From Prostheceraeus crozeri (taxonomy: Eukaryota > Platyhelminthes > Polycladida > Euryleptidae), in contig CAJQUW010011309.1 of NCBI GenBank assembly GCA_907163375.1, positions 1 to 64,000 of the forward strand: a stretch of 64,000 nt of DNA, given 5' to 3'. This document shows, one piece after another, positions 7,845-17,100 of the stretch. Position numbers and translations under genes: made by a program. The notes beneath the pieces are model-generated. The model was given only the letters and a program-made list of their open reading frames with translations. It did no database searches and was not told the origin of the DNA. The stretch's first letter is position 1. Each line of letters opens with the position of its first letter.

Positions 7845-9122
7845 ATGGAGTGTAAAACTTCCGGTTTTTGTTTGTTCGATCAACAAGCCATACAGACAGA
7901 TATTCTTAGTTCAAGTATTGTAGATTATCATCCTCGAACAGCTGAGAATGCTGGCCCCATTGAATTTGTTATTCCTGGTGGTAGTGATGACTACATAGAT
8001 TTGAGTTATGCGATGCTTGATTTGAGGTTTAGAATTCAGCAAGCAGATGGAACTGCTATTGACGATACACATAAAGTTGGACTGAACAATTTACCATTGA
8101 CTACATTACTTCGTGATGTTTCTCTAACGATTGGAGAGCAGCAAGTGGAAGGTGGTCAAAGCGATTATCCCTATAAATCATATTTCAATCATGTATCACA
8201 GTTTCATCCAGCAGCACAAAAAAGTCATATGGAAGCCATGGGATGGTACAGAGATGAAGCAGGAAAATTTGATGTTGAAACAAACAGTGGCTTTGTAAAG
8301 CGATCTGCTATGATTAAAGATAGTAGAGTATGTCAGCTATATGGTCCGCTGAATTTAGACTTCTTTAGACAGTCAAAGTTTTTACTGTGTAATACCAGCA
8401 TGCGACTCAAGCTGACATTGAATAAGCCTGAATTTGCGCTGAATGCATTTGCTAAAGTTGACAATTTTAGAATTCATGTGGAAGATATTGCACTTTACAT
8501 TCGTCGAGTAGTACCGAATCCAAGTGTCATTAGAGGGCATGCTGAAGGCCTTAACCGCCAAAATGCCATTTACCCCATTCAGCATACAAAGCTTCTCACC
8601 TTTACAATTCCGAAAGATCAAAAGAGTTTCATGAAAGATGGCCTCTTTCCATCGGAAGCACCGAAGCTCCTCATGGTGGCAATGGTTGAAAATGATGCAT
8701 TTAATGGTAATATAAAGAAGAATCCTTTCAATTTTAAACACAATCAGTTAAGTGAAATTGCTTTACGTGTAAATGGTGTGAGTCATCCTGGTCCACCCTA
8801 CAAACCAGATTTTGCTTCAGATCAATTTATGCGCAGTTATGTTGATTTTATGGATGTTTTTGGCTTTTACAATACGGATGACACCAACGGACTGACTATG
8901 AAAGAGTTTAAGAGTGGATATACTATTTATGCATTTGATTTGACTGCTGACAGCGATATTAGTGCACCCTATCGTCAAGCGAACGTGCCTCATAATATTC
9001 GTTTGGATTTAACGTTCAAAAGAACACTACCTGAGACGATCAATGTATTAATTTATGCAGTCTTCGATTCAAATATTGAAATTACAAAGTATCGTGACGT
9101 GATTCTTCAGTATAATCGTTAA
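7845..9122 (+). CDS. Major capsid protein candidate (F54H12.2-like family)
   Basis: The 425-residue protein contains family motifs I recall from 'uncharacterized protein F54H12.2-like' Polinton proteins: DYHPRTAENAGPIEFVIPG near 28-46, DDYIDLSYAMLDLRF, NPFNFKHNQLSEIALRVNG, YAFDLTAD and a C-terminal VLIYAVFDSNIEI. These proteins are thought to be double jelly-roll capsid proteins; I infer that here from family knowledge, not from structure. It lies between a core-like protein and the protease, whose ATG overlaps its stop (ATGAG at 9122). It would form the capsid shell. Copy B (43333-44602) is interrupted. Confidence 0.75.
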   Translation: MECKTSGFCLFDQQAIQTDILSSSIVDYHPRTAENAGPIEFVIPGGSDDYIDLSYAMLDLRFRIQQADGTAIDDTHKVGLNNLPLTTLLRDVSLTIGEQQVEGGQSDYPYKSYFNHVSQFHPAAQKSHMEAMGWYRDEAGKFDVETNSGFVKRSAMIKDSRVCQLYGPLNLDFFRQSKFLLCNTSMRLKLTLNKPEFALNAFAKVDNFRIHVEDIALYIRRVVPNPSVIRGHAEGLNRQNAIYPIQHTKLLTFTIPKDQKSFMKDGLFPSEAPKLLMVAMVENDAFNGNIKKNPFNFKHNQLSEIALRVNGVSHPGPPYKPDFASDQFMRSYVDFMDVFGFYNTDDTNGLTMKEFKSGYTIYAFDLTADSDISAPYRQANVPHNIRLDLTFKRTLPETINVLIYAVFDSNIEITKYRDVILQYNR

Positions 9123-9583
9123 TGAGTTGGTTGACTGCTGACGATATTAAGACTAAAGTGCAGCGTAATGCAGACGAAGCGACGTTGAAAGCTTTCGATA
9201 ATGTCTATTCACTCGATACCTTACCACCTGCAGTAAATCACTATCCCATCTTTATTGTGCTAAACACTCATTCACAGAATTTAGGCGGTGAGCATTGGAA
9301 AGCGATCTTTATTGGAGAAGACCGACGTGGTGAACTATTTGACTCTCTTGCTCAACCTCCAAATATACCAACACAGCAGTGGTTGAGAAAACATACGCGT
9401 CAATATCAGCGAAATGAACGCATACTACAACATCCACTTTCATCAACGTGTGGTGCTTTTGTACTGTACTTCATCTTAAGACGTTTACATGTATCTCGAT
9501 TTGTATCTGTTATTCAAAACTTTTCATGTAATCCATCCTCTAATGAAAAAATGATTTGTAAGTTCTATCATGATTTGAAATAA
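9122..9583 (+). CDS. Adenain-like cysteine protease (capsid maturation)
   Basis: The protein has 153 residues. The triad order His58 (EHWKAIF), Asp74 (ELFDSL) and Cys110 (SSTCGAF) is that of the adenovirus/Ulp1-type C5/C48 proteases, with Gln104 in QHPLSS region as a candidate oxyanion residue. It would process structural precursors; the GG-containing basic proteins at 4385 and 7387 are plausible substrates. The stop TAA lies inside an AATAAA signal at about 9580, and the convergent TBP-like gene ends only 26 bases further on. Copy B has an early nonsense codon. Confidence 0.88.
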   Translation: MSWLTADDIKTKVQRNADEATLKAFDNVYSLDTLPPAVNHYPIFIVLNTHSQNLGGEHWKAIFIGEDRRGELFDSLAQPPNIPTQQWLRKHTRQYQRNERILQHPLSSTCGAFVLYFILRRLHVSRFVSVIQNFSCNPSSNEKMICKFYHDLK

Positions 9584-9609
9584 AAACATCATGTTGGAAA
9601 AATTGTTTT

Positions 9610-10155
9610 TTATTTTACAATCCGCTGGGTACGTACATACTCAATGAGATAGTCTAGGATCATATTTGCTTGTACATGAGATTTTAGTCCAGTAATGATC
9701 ACTTTACTATTATGAAAGATTGCCACATGCACAGGTAACCAACAACTAATGAGAGCTGCAGGAAAAAGTTCGGGTTCATAACACAAACTGTAACTGCTGG
9801 TACGAATCTTCAAAAATGATAGACTGTCACTCAATTGAGTAGAGATCACCATATTGTCCACAGTCAGATTCGACATCACACACCTCTCCCTCTTCCATAT
9901 CCGACGTAGTAGTCTTTGTAGCTCTAAGCGCATTGACTGCGCCGATGAATGAGAAAGGGCGCCGAGAATCTGTACAGTCCCATTTGGGAAGAGTTGAAGA
10001 TTCCGTGAATTGTTCATCTTCACCACTAACATTTGAGGACGACCCGGGTAATACTTGCTGTTTGGAAGCTGTTGGTGTAATGTTGTGAGATCGATTTTGG
10101 TGTAGAGTCTGAAGCGACGGAGAATGTTGACGATGGTGTAGCGATGGCGCTTCAT
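9610..10155 (-). CDS. TATA-binding protein (TBP) homolog, 181 aa
   Basis: The start is the ATG at 10155, giving 181 residues, the size of a TBP core. Two direct repeats are visible. Repeat 1 (8-86) has TIVNIL, KIDLTTLH, YYPGRPQMLVVKM, LQLFPNGT and ILGALS. Repeat 2 (94-175) has SNLTVDN, YEPELFPAALIS, VAIFHNSKVIITGLKS. These align with the TBP signature order. Both minor-groove Asn positions (10 and 96) and three of four DNA-kinking Phe positions (56, 131, 147) are kept; the fourth is Pro40. It probably binds core promoters, perhaps the element's own TATA boxes. The first ~330 coding bases overlap the 216-aa gene in another frame. Copy B has a homolog with a one-base loss. Confidence 0.85.
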   Translation of the reverse strand: MKRHRYTIVNILRRFRLYTKIDLTTLHQQLPNSKYYPGRPQMLVVKMNNSRNLQLFPNGTVQILGALSHSSAQSMRLELQRLLRRIWKRERCVMSNLTVDNMVISTQLSDSLSFLKIRTSSYSLCYEPELFPAALISCWLPVHVAIFHNSKVIITGLKSHVQANMILDYLIEYVRTQRIVK

Positions 10156-10477
10156 GATGAAAGAATGAGTAAATTGAGCGATGTACCTTCCTTTTATACT
10201 TTTCCCAACTACCTTGATGAAATGTGAAGTTAGTATGAAGTTGGGAATGATAGAGTTGAATTCGCCGATTGTTGACGCGCAACCAGATGCGATTTCCAAT
10301 ACGTGAATGTCTTTTCATATAGAAGTATTTTAAATCCTTCATGATATGATGTAGAGATTGAAAATGGCGATAAGATAAAGCAAACTCTCTTCTCACATTT
10401 CCAGTTGAATCTTTGAAATAGACGTTTCGATCATGATCCGTTTCAATACGTTGTAGGGAATCTAATTTCCAACTCAT
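9827..10477 (-). CDS. 216-aa protein overlapping the TBP-like gene; paralog of its neighbour
   Basis: Residues 1-105 (WKLDSLQRIETD, NVYFKDS, HHIMKDLKYFY, IQLYHSQ, WEKYKRKVHRSI) align with the 122-aa gene upstream. The last ~110 residues are hydrophilic and acidic (GEDEQFTESS, DMEEGEVCDVESDCG). They are encoded by the same DNA as the TBP-like N-terminus in another frame. Copy B keeps this C-terminal frame open to the identical stop (45301), although a TGG-to-TGA change interrupts its middle. Function unknown. The repeated pattern of beta strands then a helix with LTxRQFxxL is loosely like a PC4-type ssDNA-binding domain, a weak guess. A TATA-like GTATAAAAGG (minus strand, about 10191-10200) lies within its coding sequence, ~40 bases before the TBP-like ATG. 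Confidence 0.65.
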   Translation of the reverse strand: MSWKLDSLQRIETDHDRNVYFKDSTGNVRREFALSYRHFQSLHHIMKDLKYFYMKRHSRIGNRIWLRVNNRRIQLYHSQLHTNFTFHQGSWEKYKRKVHRSIYSFFHHEAPSLHHRQHSPSLQTLHQNRSHNITPTASKQQVLPGSSSNVSGEDEQFTESSTLPKWDCTDSRRPFSFIGAVNALRATKTTTSDMEEGEVCDVESDCGQYGDLYSIE

Positions 10478-10499
10478 GGTGCGTGATAGTCATGTCTGA

Positions 10500-10868
10500 T
10501 TAAGATTTGCATAGTAGGGCGATGAACTCACGACGAATAAATGTCATGATGGAGCGATGTATGTATCTTCTATACTTCTCCCAATTGTATTTGCGAAATG
10601 AGAAACAGTTTGCGGAATGAGAATGGTAGATTTGAATTTCATTTCTGTAATGTTGAAGCCAAACTTGATCACCCAGGGAGATGAATCTTAATGTTTCAAA
10701 ATATTCCAAATCCCTCATGATATCATTGAGGTTGACAAATTGTCGCCATGTTAATGTAATTCCTCTTGATGTATGACCATGAGAATTTTTGAAATGTACG
10801 TTTCCATCACGATCAACTCTGATATATTGTAGAGAGTCCAAAATCCAAGTCTTCATGATGTTATGCAA
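10500..10868 (-). CDS. 122-aa paralog of the 216-aa protein, unknown function
   Basis: Conserved blocks are ILDSLQYIRVDRDGNVHFKNS, LTWRQFVNLNDIMRDLEYF, LGDQVWLQHYRNEIQIYHS and WEKYRRYIHRSI. Copy B keeps it fully open as 120 residues (45990-46352) with a two-codon in-frame loss, the kind of change expected under coding constraint. The start could be Met1 (10868) or Met5 (10856). It lies head to head with the first WEVG gene: the two starts are about 24 bases apart, so they share a very compact promoter. It may be a small nucleic-acid-binding protein, but this is unproven. Confidence 0.65.
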   Translation of the reverse strand: MHNIMKTWILDSLQYIRVDRDGNVHFKNSHGHTSRGITLTWRQFVNLNDIMRDLEYFETLRFISLGDQVWLQHYRNEIQIYHSHSANCFSFRKYNWEKYRRYIHRSIMTFIRREFIALLCKS

Positions 10869-10891
10869 AGTTGCAGATTAGCAATATAAAA

Positions 10892-12289
10892 ATGTCGTTT
10901 TATCATATTTTGCTTAGCAATGCGGCTACAAAGAGATTTACTAGTAATCGAGCCGCAGTCTTTTCTACTCCCATTGATCATGCACAACAGCTAAATGGGA
11001 ATTGGGAAGTGGGTGTCACTCAACTTGTTTATAGCAACTGTGTCTATACTTTTGATCATGAGGTGATGACTATTAATATGAGACGTACAGCTGCTTACCA
11101 ATGTGAAAAGGGCTGCCGAGTATACATTCCACAGTGGTCAAAGAAAGATCTCTTATCATGTAAAAAGTTTATATATGATTTCTTGAATAAAGCGTGTAAA
11201 CATATTGCCCAATTTACTCCACACAATGATGATTATACTTATATACATCATGTAGTTGAGAAAGATTGGATTGTTGGTTTAAGTCCAAGTTTAAGAAATG
11301 ATTTAGGTTACCTCGCTAGCGCCTTGACAAGCTATGATAATTTTAACGTTAATTACCACATAAGTGCTCATAAACAGTTAATATATCGAGAGGAAGCTTA
11401 TTATGTAGATCTTATTCCAAAAAATGAGAAGACGTTGGTGAAGAAGATTGTGATTAAGCCAAGAAAGACAAACATGACTCCTGAAACATTATTGAAGAAA
11501 TTTAATTATCTCCTTCGAGTTGATGGTAAACAAGTGGCAACATTGACTTATATTAAATCATCTAATCATATTGCAATAAGTAAATTAAATGATGATGATC
11601 TAGTATTAATTTGTTCAAAAGATTTTCATCAGTTCTTGCGACATCATTCTGCAGCTGTTCATGGAAAATTTAATATGCAACATTTACCATGTGAAAGGTC
11701 AAATCAATTTGATACAGAATGGAGCGTATCTTTATACAGAAAGTGTGTAGAGCCTTTCGGTGGTATCTTACATGAAACAAGAGTGCTGATGCCTCGCATC
11801 ATTACTTCAGTTAAATTGGTTGTAGATTATTTAAATGAAGTGATTAATGACCAACATATTTCATTTTCTGAAAAAGAAGGTACTTTGTCTCTCACTATAA
11901 GTGGAAAAGGTATTGAACTAATTATGGATAAAACTCTAATGGACATTTTGGGTTTTGACCAAAATATCTTTAAAAGTGGTACTGTAACCAAAGCTAGCGC
12001 AGACATGTCGCTATCGCGTCGTATTAACTATTTTCAGATATATTCCAATATTGGTGAAGATGTACGTGTGGGAGATGTTGAAGCTCCATTGTTAGCAATG
12101 ATACCATACCAGCCAAAGAGCTGCAGTATTTTATCTGAGCATACTTTCAAGAAAGTGCATTATACAAAGCTGAAATCAAACTACATCCCACAAATTGATA
12201 TTGCCATTTATGACGATGCTGGTGCGTTGATTCCTTTTCATAAAGATGCTGTGACAAGTATCACACTCCATTTCCGAATGAAGAGTTAA
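10892..12289 (+). CDS. Capsid-associated Polinton protein 1 (WEVG family), 465 aa
   Basis: The start MSFYHILLSNAATKRF is chosen at ATG 10892 because the family begins this way and copy B agrees (46383). NGNWEVGVTQLVY near residue 39 and the C-terminal TSITLHFRMKS are family marks I know from invertebrate Polinton-like proteins. They lie beside capsid genes and are likely penton or minor-capsid related. No enzymatic motif is visible. It is followed by a second paralog in tandem (12329). In copy B it is cut at 46826 by the large deletion. Confidence 0.65.
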   Translation: MSFYHILLSNAATKRFTSNRAAVFSTPIDHAQQLNGNWEVGVTQLVYSNCVYTFDHEVMTINMRRTAAYQCEKGCRVYIPQWSKKDLLSCKKFIYDFLNKACKHIAQFTPHNDDYTYIHHVVEKDWIVGLSPSLRNDLGYLASALTSYDNFNVNYHISAHKQLIYREEAYYVDLIPKNEKTLVKKIVIKPRKTNMTPETLLKKFNYLLRVDGKQVATLTYIKSSNHIAISKLNDDDLVLICSKDFHQFLRHHSAAVHGKFNMQHLPCERSNQFDTEWSVSLYRKCVEPFGGILHETRVLMPRIITSVKLVVDYLNEVINDQHISFSEKEGTLSLTISGKGIELIMDKTLMDILGFDQNIFKSGTVTKASADMSLSRRINYFQIYSNIGEDVRVGDVEAPLLAMIPYQPKSCSILSEHTFKKVHYTKLKSNYIPQIDIAIYDDAGALIPFHKDAVTSITLHFRMKS

Positions 12290-12328
12290 TGCAAACGTAT
12301 GCTAATATATTTTTCCAATGTGAATAAT

Positions 12329-13849
12329 ATGGAAAGTGAAAATAAGGACTCGTTTCTAATCTACTTGCCCAGTAATGCTTCTATGAATAAATTTCCCAAA
12401 AATAAACCATCAGACTATCGAGTAGAATTAAATCGCCCACTGCATTTAGAAGGTGAATGGGAGGTTGGCGTTTCTAGTATTTGCTATGATAGCAATATTC
12501 AGAATGTGAATGATTTGGAAGAAATGATATTGACTCCTCGCACCCATGATGGAATAACGATGAATAATGCATTTCAGTTCCCATACAATTTAACATCAGA
12601 TGGAAAGTGGAACTATGAATGGATTCAGATAAAATCAGATTCTTATGAGCCATTTGGGAATGAGAAAATTATTAAGGCATTCAACAGTGGTAATACTTCC
12701 ATCATGAAGAATAAAAATCAGAAAGCTTATGAGTTTACTATCTATCATTGGAGTGGGAGACAGTTCCTCCGCTTTCATTCTTTTACTAAAGGTCTTACGC
12801 TGAGGTTGGATAGTGAATTCTATCCGCATCTCGGTTTTGGTCATGGACTACATCTAACGTCAATTGCTACTGCAAATGTTAGAAAAGTTTATTCAAATCG
12901 AATCAACAAATTTCATTATAGATTTAAAATATTTGATGAAGATGTTGTAGAATGCGAAGAACGCATCATTTTGAAAAAGCGTGGTGTTCAACCTTTATCA
13001 CTTATTGAGTTAGTAAAACGATGGAATGAGACTGTGGGTAAGAAGTATGGAGAGAAAATTATGGCGGACAAAAATAAGTTGGTTATTCAGAAATATAATG
13101 ACAAACTTACAGTTTATTTCTCTCCAACCTTGCGTCATTTTGTAAGACATTATACACCTATTATTGGAAGCGGTGTGGTATATGCTTCTCATGAATATCA
13201 CACTAAAGCTGATTCAGTTAATGATGAATGGTGGGTGGACATCTATGGCGATCGCATCAAGAAAATTTACCAGTCTTATGAAGAATCTAAAGTTGCTATC
13301 AATATAATGCCGCGTCTATATCATACAGTTGAAAGCTTCATTCATGTAGTAAATCCTTATATACAACAGAAGTTGAAGCATGTGATGAAAAGTAAATATG
13401 ATGTAAAGACACACCACATTTCGTTTTCAATTGAAAATCAACGCGTTGTTCTGAGACTGGGTGATGACATTCAATGTCAATTGAGTAAAAATTTGAAAAA
13501 ACTCTTTGGTTTTTCAATGCTACAAACTGTGTTTGCTGCTGCGCATACGATTGGTATAGAAACACCAATGACACTTGATAAACATGAACAGCACCTTTAC
13601 ATTCAAAGTGATTTGATTCTACCTATTTCTGTTGGTGAGAAAAAAGAATACATTTTACGTGATTTCATTCATGATAAAGACGCTTCATATGGAATAGTCG
13701 AGAAGATGTTTGAATCTATTTTCTATCATCCCGTCGTCAAACAAACTATACCCTCTATTGCTATCAAAATTACCAATGGTTTACAAGAGTGCATCCATGT
13801 GAAAGATACTAAATCCCTCATAACGTTAGTGTTTCGGAAAACAAAGTGA
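12329..13849 (+). CDS. Capsid-associated Polinton protein 2 (WEVG family), ~506 aa
   Basis: The paralog of the preceding gene has LIYLPSNASMNKFPKN, LEGEWEVGVSSICY and a final SLITLVFRKTK in the same positions. I favour ATG 12329 (ESENKDSF then LIYLPSN); an in-frame ATG at 12299 adds ten residues. Overall similarity to protein 1 is low outside these motifs, so the duplication is old. Having two such genes in one element suggests two structural roles, for example base and spike; this is inference. It is wholly missing from copy B. Confidence 0.65.
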   Translation: MESENKDSFLIYLPSNASMNKFPKNKPSDYRVELNRPLHLEGEWEVGVSSICYDSNIQNVNDLEEMILTPRTHDGITMNNAFQFPYNLTSDGKWNYEWIQIKSDSYEPFGNEKIIKAFNSGNTSIMKNKNQKAYEFTIYHWSGRQFLRFHSFTKGLTLRLDSEFYPHLGFGHGLHLTSIATANVRKVYSNRINKFHYRFKIFDEDVVECEERIILKKRGVQPLSLIELVKRWNETVGKKYGEKIMADKNKLVIQKYNDKLTVYFSPTLRHFVRHYTPIIGSGVVYASHEYHTKADSVNDEWWVDIYGDRIKKIYQSYEESKVAINIMPRLYHTVESFIHVVNPYIQQKLKHVMKSKYDVKTHHISFSIENQRVVLRLGDDIQCQLSKNLKKLFGFSMLQTVFAAAHTIGIETPMTLDKHEQHLYIQSDLILPISVGEKKEYILRDFIHDKDASYGIVEKMFESIFYHPVVKQTIPSIAIKITNGLQECIHVKDTKSLITLVFRKTK

Positions 13850-14154
13850 AGTCTTTATACAACATTTATTGAAATATGTACATGAATGTGAAGGAATAGA
13901 CTTTATACAACATCCACTGAAAATATATACATGAGCGCACTTCAATAAACATTGTTATATACAAAAAGTCTTTTTACTTCGTGAAGGGTGGAAATATACA
14001 GGGATAGGAAAAATGTCTTTCAGTGGAAAAGTCATCACATGGGGAATGTACAGATGTGGACACATATTCACAAGGAAAAAACAATCTCATGCGATACATA
14101 AAACAACAATGTTTATCTACAGAAATCAACATCAAAATACTAAGTTAAGGATGA
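13850..14154. other. Gap between convergent genes with a zinc-finger relic
   Basis: The gap holds two imperfect ~57-bp repeats beginning CTTTATACAACAT (about 13854 and 13911) and an AATAAA at about 13945. At 14038-14121 on the plus strand a degraded C2H2 finger can be read across a frameshift: GHIFTRK followed by NNLMRYIKQQC. It resembles finger 1 of the element's PolB (CGHIFTRKWDLTRH), although polB lies on the other strand. No intact gene is present. Confidence 0.5.
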
Positions 14155-17100
14155 TTATGCTAAGACGTCTCCTGAATGTGGTAGTGTGAGTTTAATTCTT
14201 TTGGGTGGTGGTATGTTTGTGTCAGGATGTCCATGTGGAAGAGATATGTTGTGTTCTAGCCAGCACCTCTTATCCTCCCATGCTGAAAGCGCCCGTTTCC
14301 TAAAAGTATGAGTTTTGATCTCATGCGACTTAGATTTTAAGATTGTCATATTGACAAACGTTATATTTTTATTTCTATAGGCTTTCCTGAAATTCTTATG
14401 TTTCATGTTAGAGACCAATGATCTTGATATGCCTTTAGCGCGCTTAATGCTATCATCACTATCCTTTAATTTCATAGAATACATTTTAGGGCGGAGGAGA
14501 ATCATTTCAGCTATCTCCTTCCCTGCTGTCTCATCCTTAAAGCAGCCAAGTTTTGCCTTATTTTTGATGGAGTATAGTGGATGATTAGCAGGATAATTTG
14601 ATGTATCAAAATATCTTTCTAAAGATTTTCCTACTTCATTAAAATTTAAATCTTTTTGAGTGGTAATACCTAAAAAGAAACTATCTGTGTCACCACCCAA
14701 CAAACGAACCTCTTTTACGAGAGGACACGGTTTTAGTATTTTATAGAAGAGTTGATACATTTCAAGCTTGGAGTAATCTAGAACAGCTTGACCAATATAG
14801 ATGGGTTTGCACAACTCAACTTCAGATTTTATCATTTTAATACCTACAAGATCCTCATCGATTATGTCTCTATCGATGAATAGAGGTGATGAGATCAATT
14901 TGTGATACTTTTGATCATCATTAACTAGTTTGTAGTTTACGCGCTTTCTAACATCCTCCATCGTCTTACCAAATAGACTGTTGTTCTTATATTTATAAAA
15001 ATCTTTTTCAAAATTATTTTGGGCTAGTGCACGTTTCTGACTGTTACTATCTATGTAGGGTTTGAGGAAGGCTTTCTGTCTAAATTTAATAATGCGGTGA
15101 ACTCTTTTTAAAATCATGCCCATTTCTAAATAAAATTTTAAGATGCTAAAGTGGACTAGATAGTTTTCCTTATCATATTGAGTGAGTAAAAGTTTGCGAC
15201 AAGGCTTATACTTGGGTTGTCCACATGATTCTAAATCTTTATGAAATTGTTTCATAAAGTCGGAAAACATATCTTTACTCACTTCACCTGATTCGGGTGC
15301 GAGTGGAAAATCTACGGTTTTATGTTTAATATTATTTGGATAGATTAGATCTATCTCAAAATAATATCCCCATTCACCTTCATCTGGAATTGCTAGTATG
15401 TTGGAAGGGTTGGAGAAATGTTGAATTTCACTATCATCTAACCAGCTAAACTCAGAGTGAGGTAGCGGTTTGGATAATGAACTACCATACAAATTATTTT
15501 GGTCATAATACTTCAGATGAGTCTGGTCATTACCTACTATTTTTGATTTTAACCTATGTTTATTTACAAATGTGAGACCACCGCGAATTCCTCGCTCAAA
15601 TAAATTATACATCTCTGGATCTTGTAAGAGATGAATGGTCTCACCAGTCATTTTAAAAGCAGACTTAAATGACATGGCTGGCAGACTGACAAAGTGGACG
15701 GGATCTAACTTATCTTCTTCTAATGCCACTCGTCGAAACTCCTGAAATACATCAGCCAGCAAAAATACATCTAACTTAAGGTAGGCAATCATATATTCAC
15801 CAAATGTATGGCAGTCAAATTTTATCCATGCATCTTGTGCATGATCATAATCTTCGGTCTTACATTCTGCGCCGCTCAAATCATTTTTAAATTTATCTAT
15901 GGGCGGAAGAGAAGTCTCGCCGAGTTTACTAATTGCATCAAAATATGCATATGGAAAGACTCCTTTCCGTGTGATGACTTCATCGGTTAGATTTGGATAT
16001 TGTTTCTTAAGATTTTGTGTTAGTGGAAGAGACTTTAGATTTTGCACGAGAGAGGCCAGTGATGCAGTCATAAATTGGTAGGAATCTAAAAATTTTATAT
16101 CAAAATAGACCGTCTTATTTTCTTTAGTTTTATCGACAGGCACTTTTGCTGTCATGGCCATAAACTTCTCTCTCGTTTGTGCTATTACATCAAGCTTCCA
16201 CTCTTTCATTTGACCTAAACCTCCTTTTATTATCATATGGCTGTCGTAGCCCTTGAAATTATGGAAAATGACGGGTAATGTACGCCGCTTCATCCTCAGC
16301 GAAAAATTACATTTTGAACAGAGTGCGTTTCTAAATTTACCAGTGATGTGGTCATGGTCGCGCACTTTCTTAATCTTATCATCGTCAAATGTTTTCCTAC
16401 ATTTGGGGCAAACGTTGCAACTATCAAATTTTGCTTGATCATCTGCTGTCATATGCAATGATCTGCGATAGAGTTCACCATCATACTTTTGTTGAAATTT
16501 TACAGCCTGTTCGAGGAATTGTAGGAATTGGTAAATACAATCCTCACCTTGCCAGACGTGCATTTTATTTTTTCTATTTTGGAAATGGTCATGCCATACT
16601 TCATAGCAGGAAATGGCTGCTGGTCGATGGATGTTATCATCGATATAACATTCGATGTCAGCATAGATGACACGAAGAGGACTTAGTTCATCGCCATTCT
16701 CTCTATATGAAAACTCCTTATCTTTGGGCATGCGTTCCATTTGCAGTTTACCTCGCTTACACCACTCATAATGAGTTTCAAATTTGTTTTTACTCCTAAA
16801 GTTCCGAATGCATCTGTCACAGTAATAAATCTCTGATGAGGTAGAATTTCTTAAGTGGTGGTATAAGCGAGAGATTTTGGGAATGCCGCAGTAGTGCCAT
16901 TCCTCACTATCATCCTGTCTTACTAATAAAAGGTTGACAACATGATCATAACAACTCGAACGCGAGTTGTAGCGCACACCCTTCAATCCCTTTTCCCAAA
17001 CATGGAGAACTATTTTAATGTTGTTCAATTTTTCAAATTTTTCTATATCTTTAATTTTCATATCGTCACTATTACAGTCATCGAAGTTTAATTCATTCTC

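Noticed and set aside
8382-8741. Minus-strand ORF of 119 codons inside the capsid gene
   Set aside because: Opposite-strand shadow of a long conserved coding sequence; no motif.
10156-10299. 48-codon N-terminal extension of the TBP-like ORF
   Set aside because: TBP similarity begins a few residues after ATG 10155, and the extension overlaps coding sequence of the 216-aa protein in another frame.
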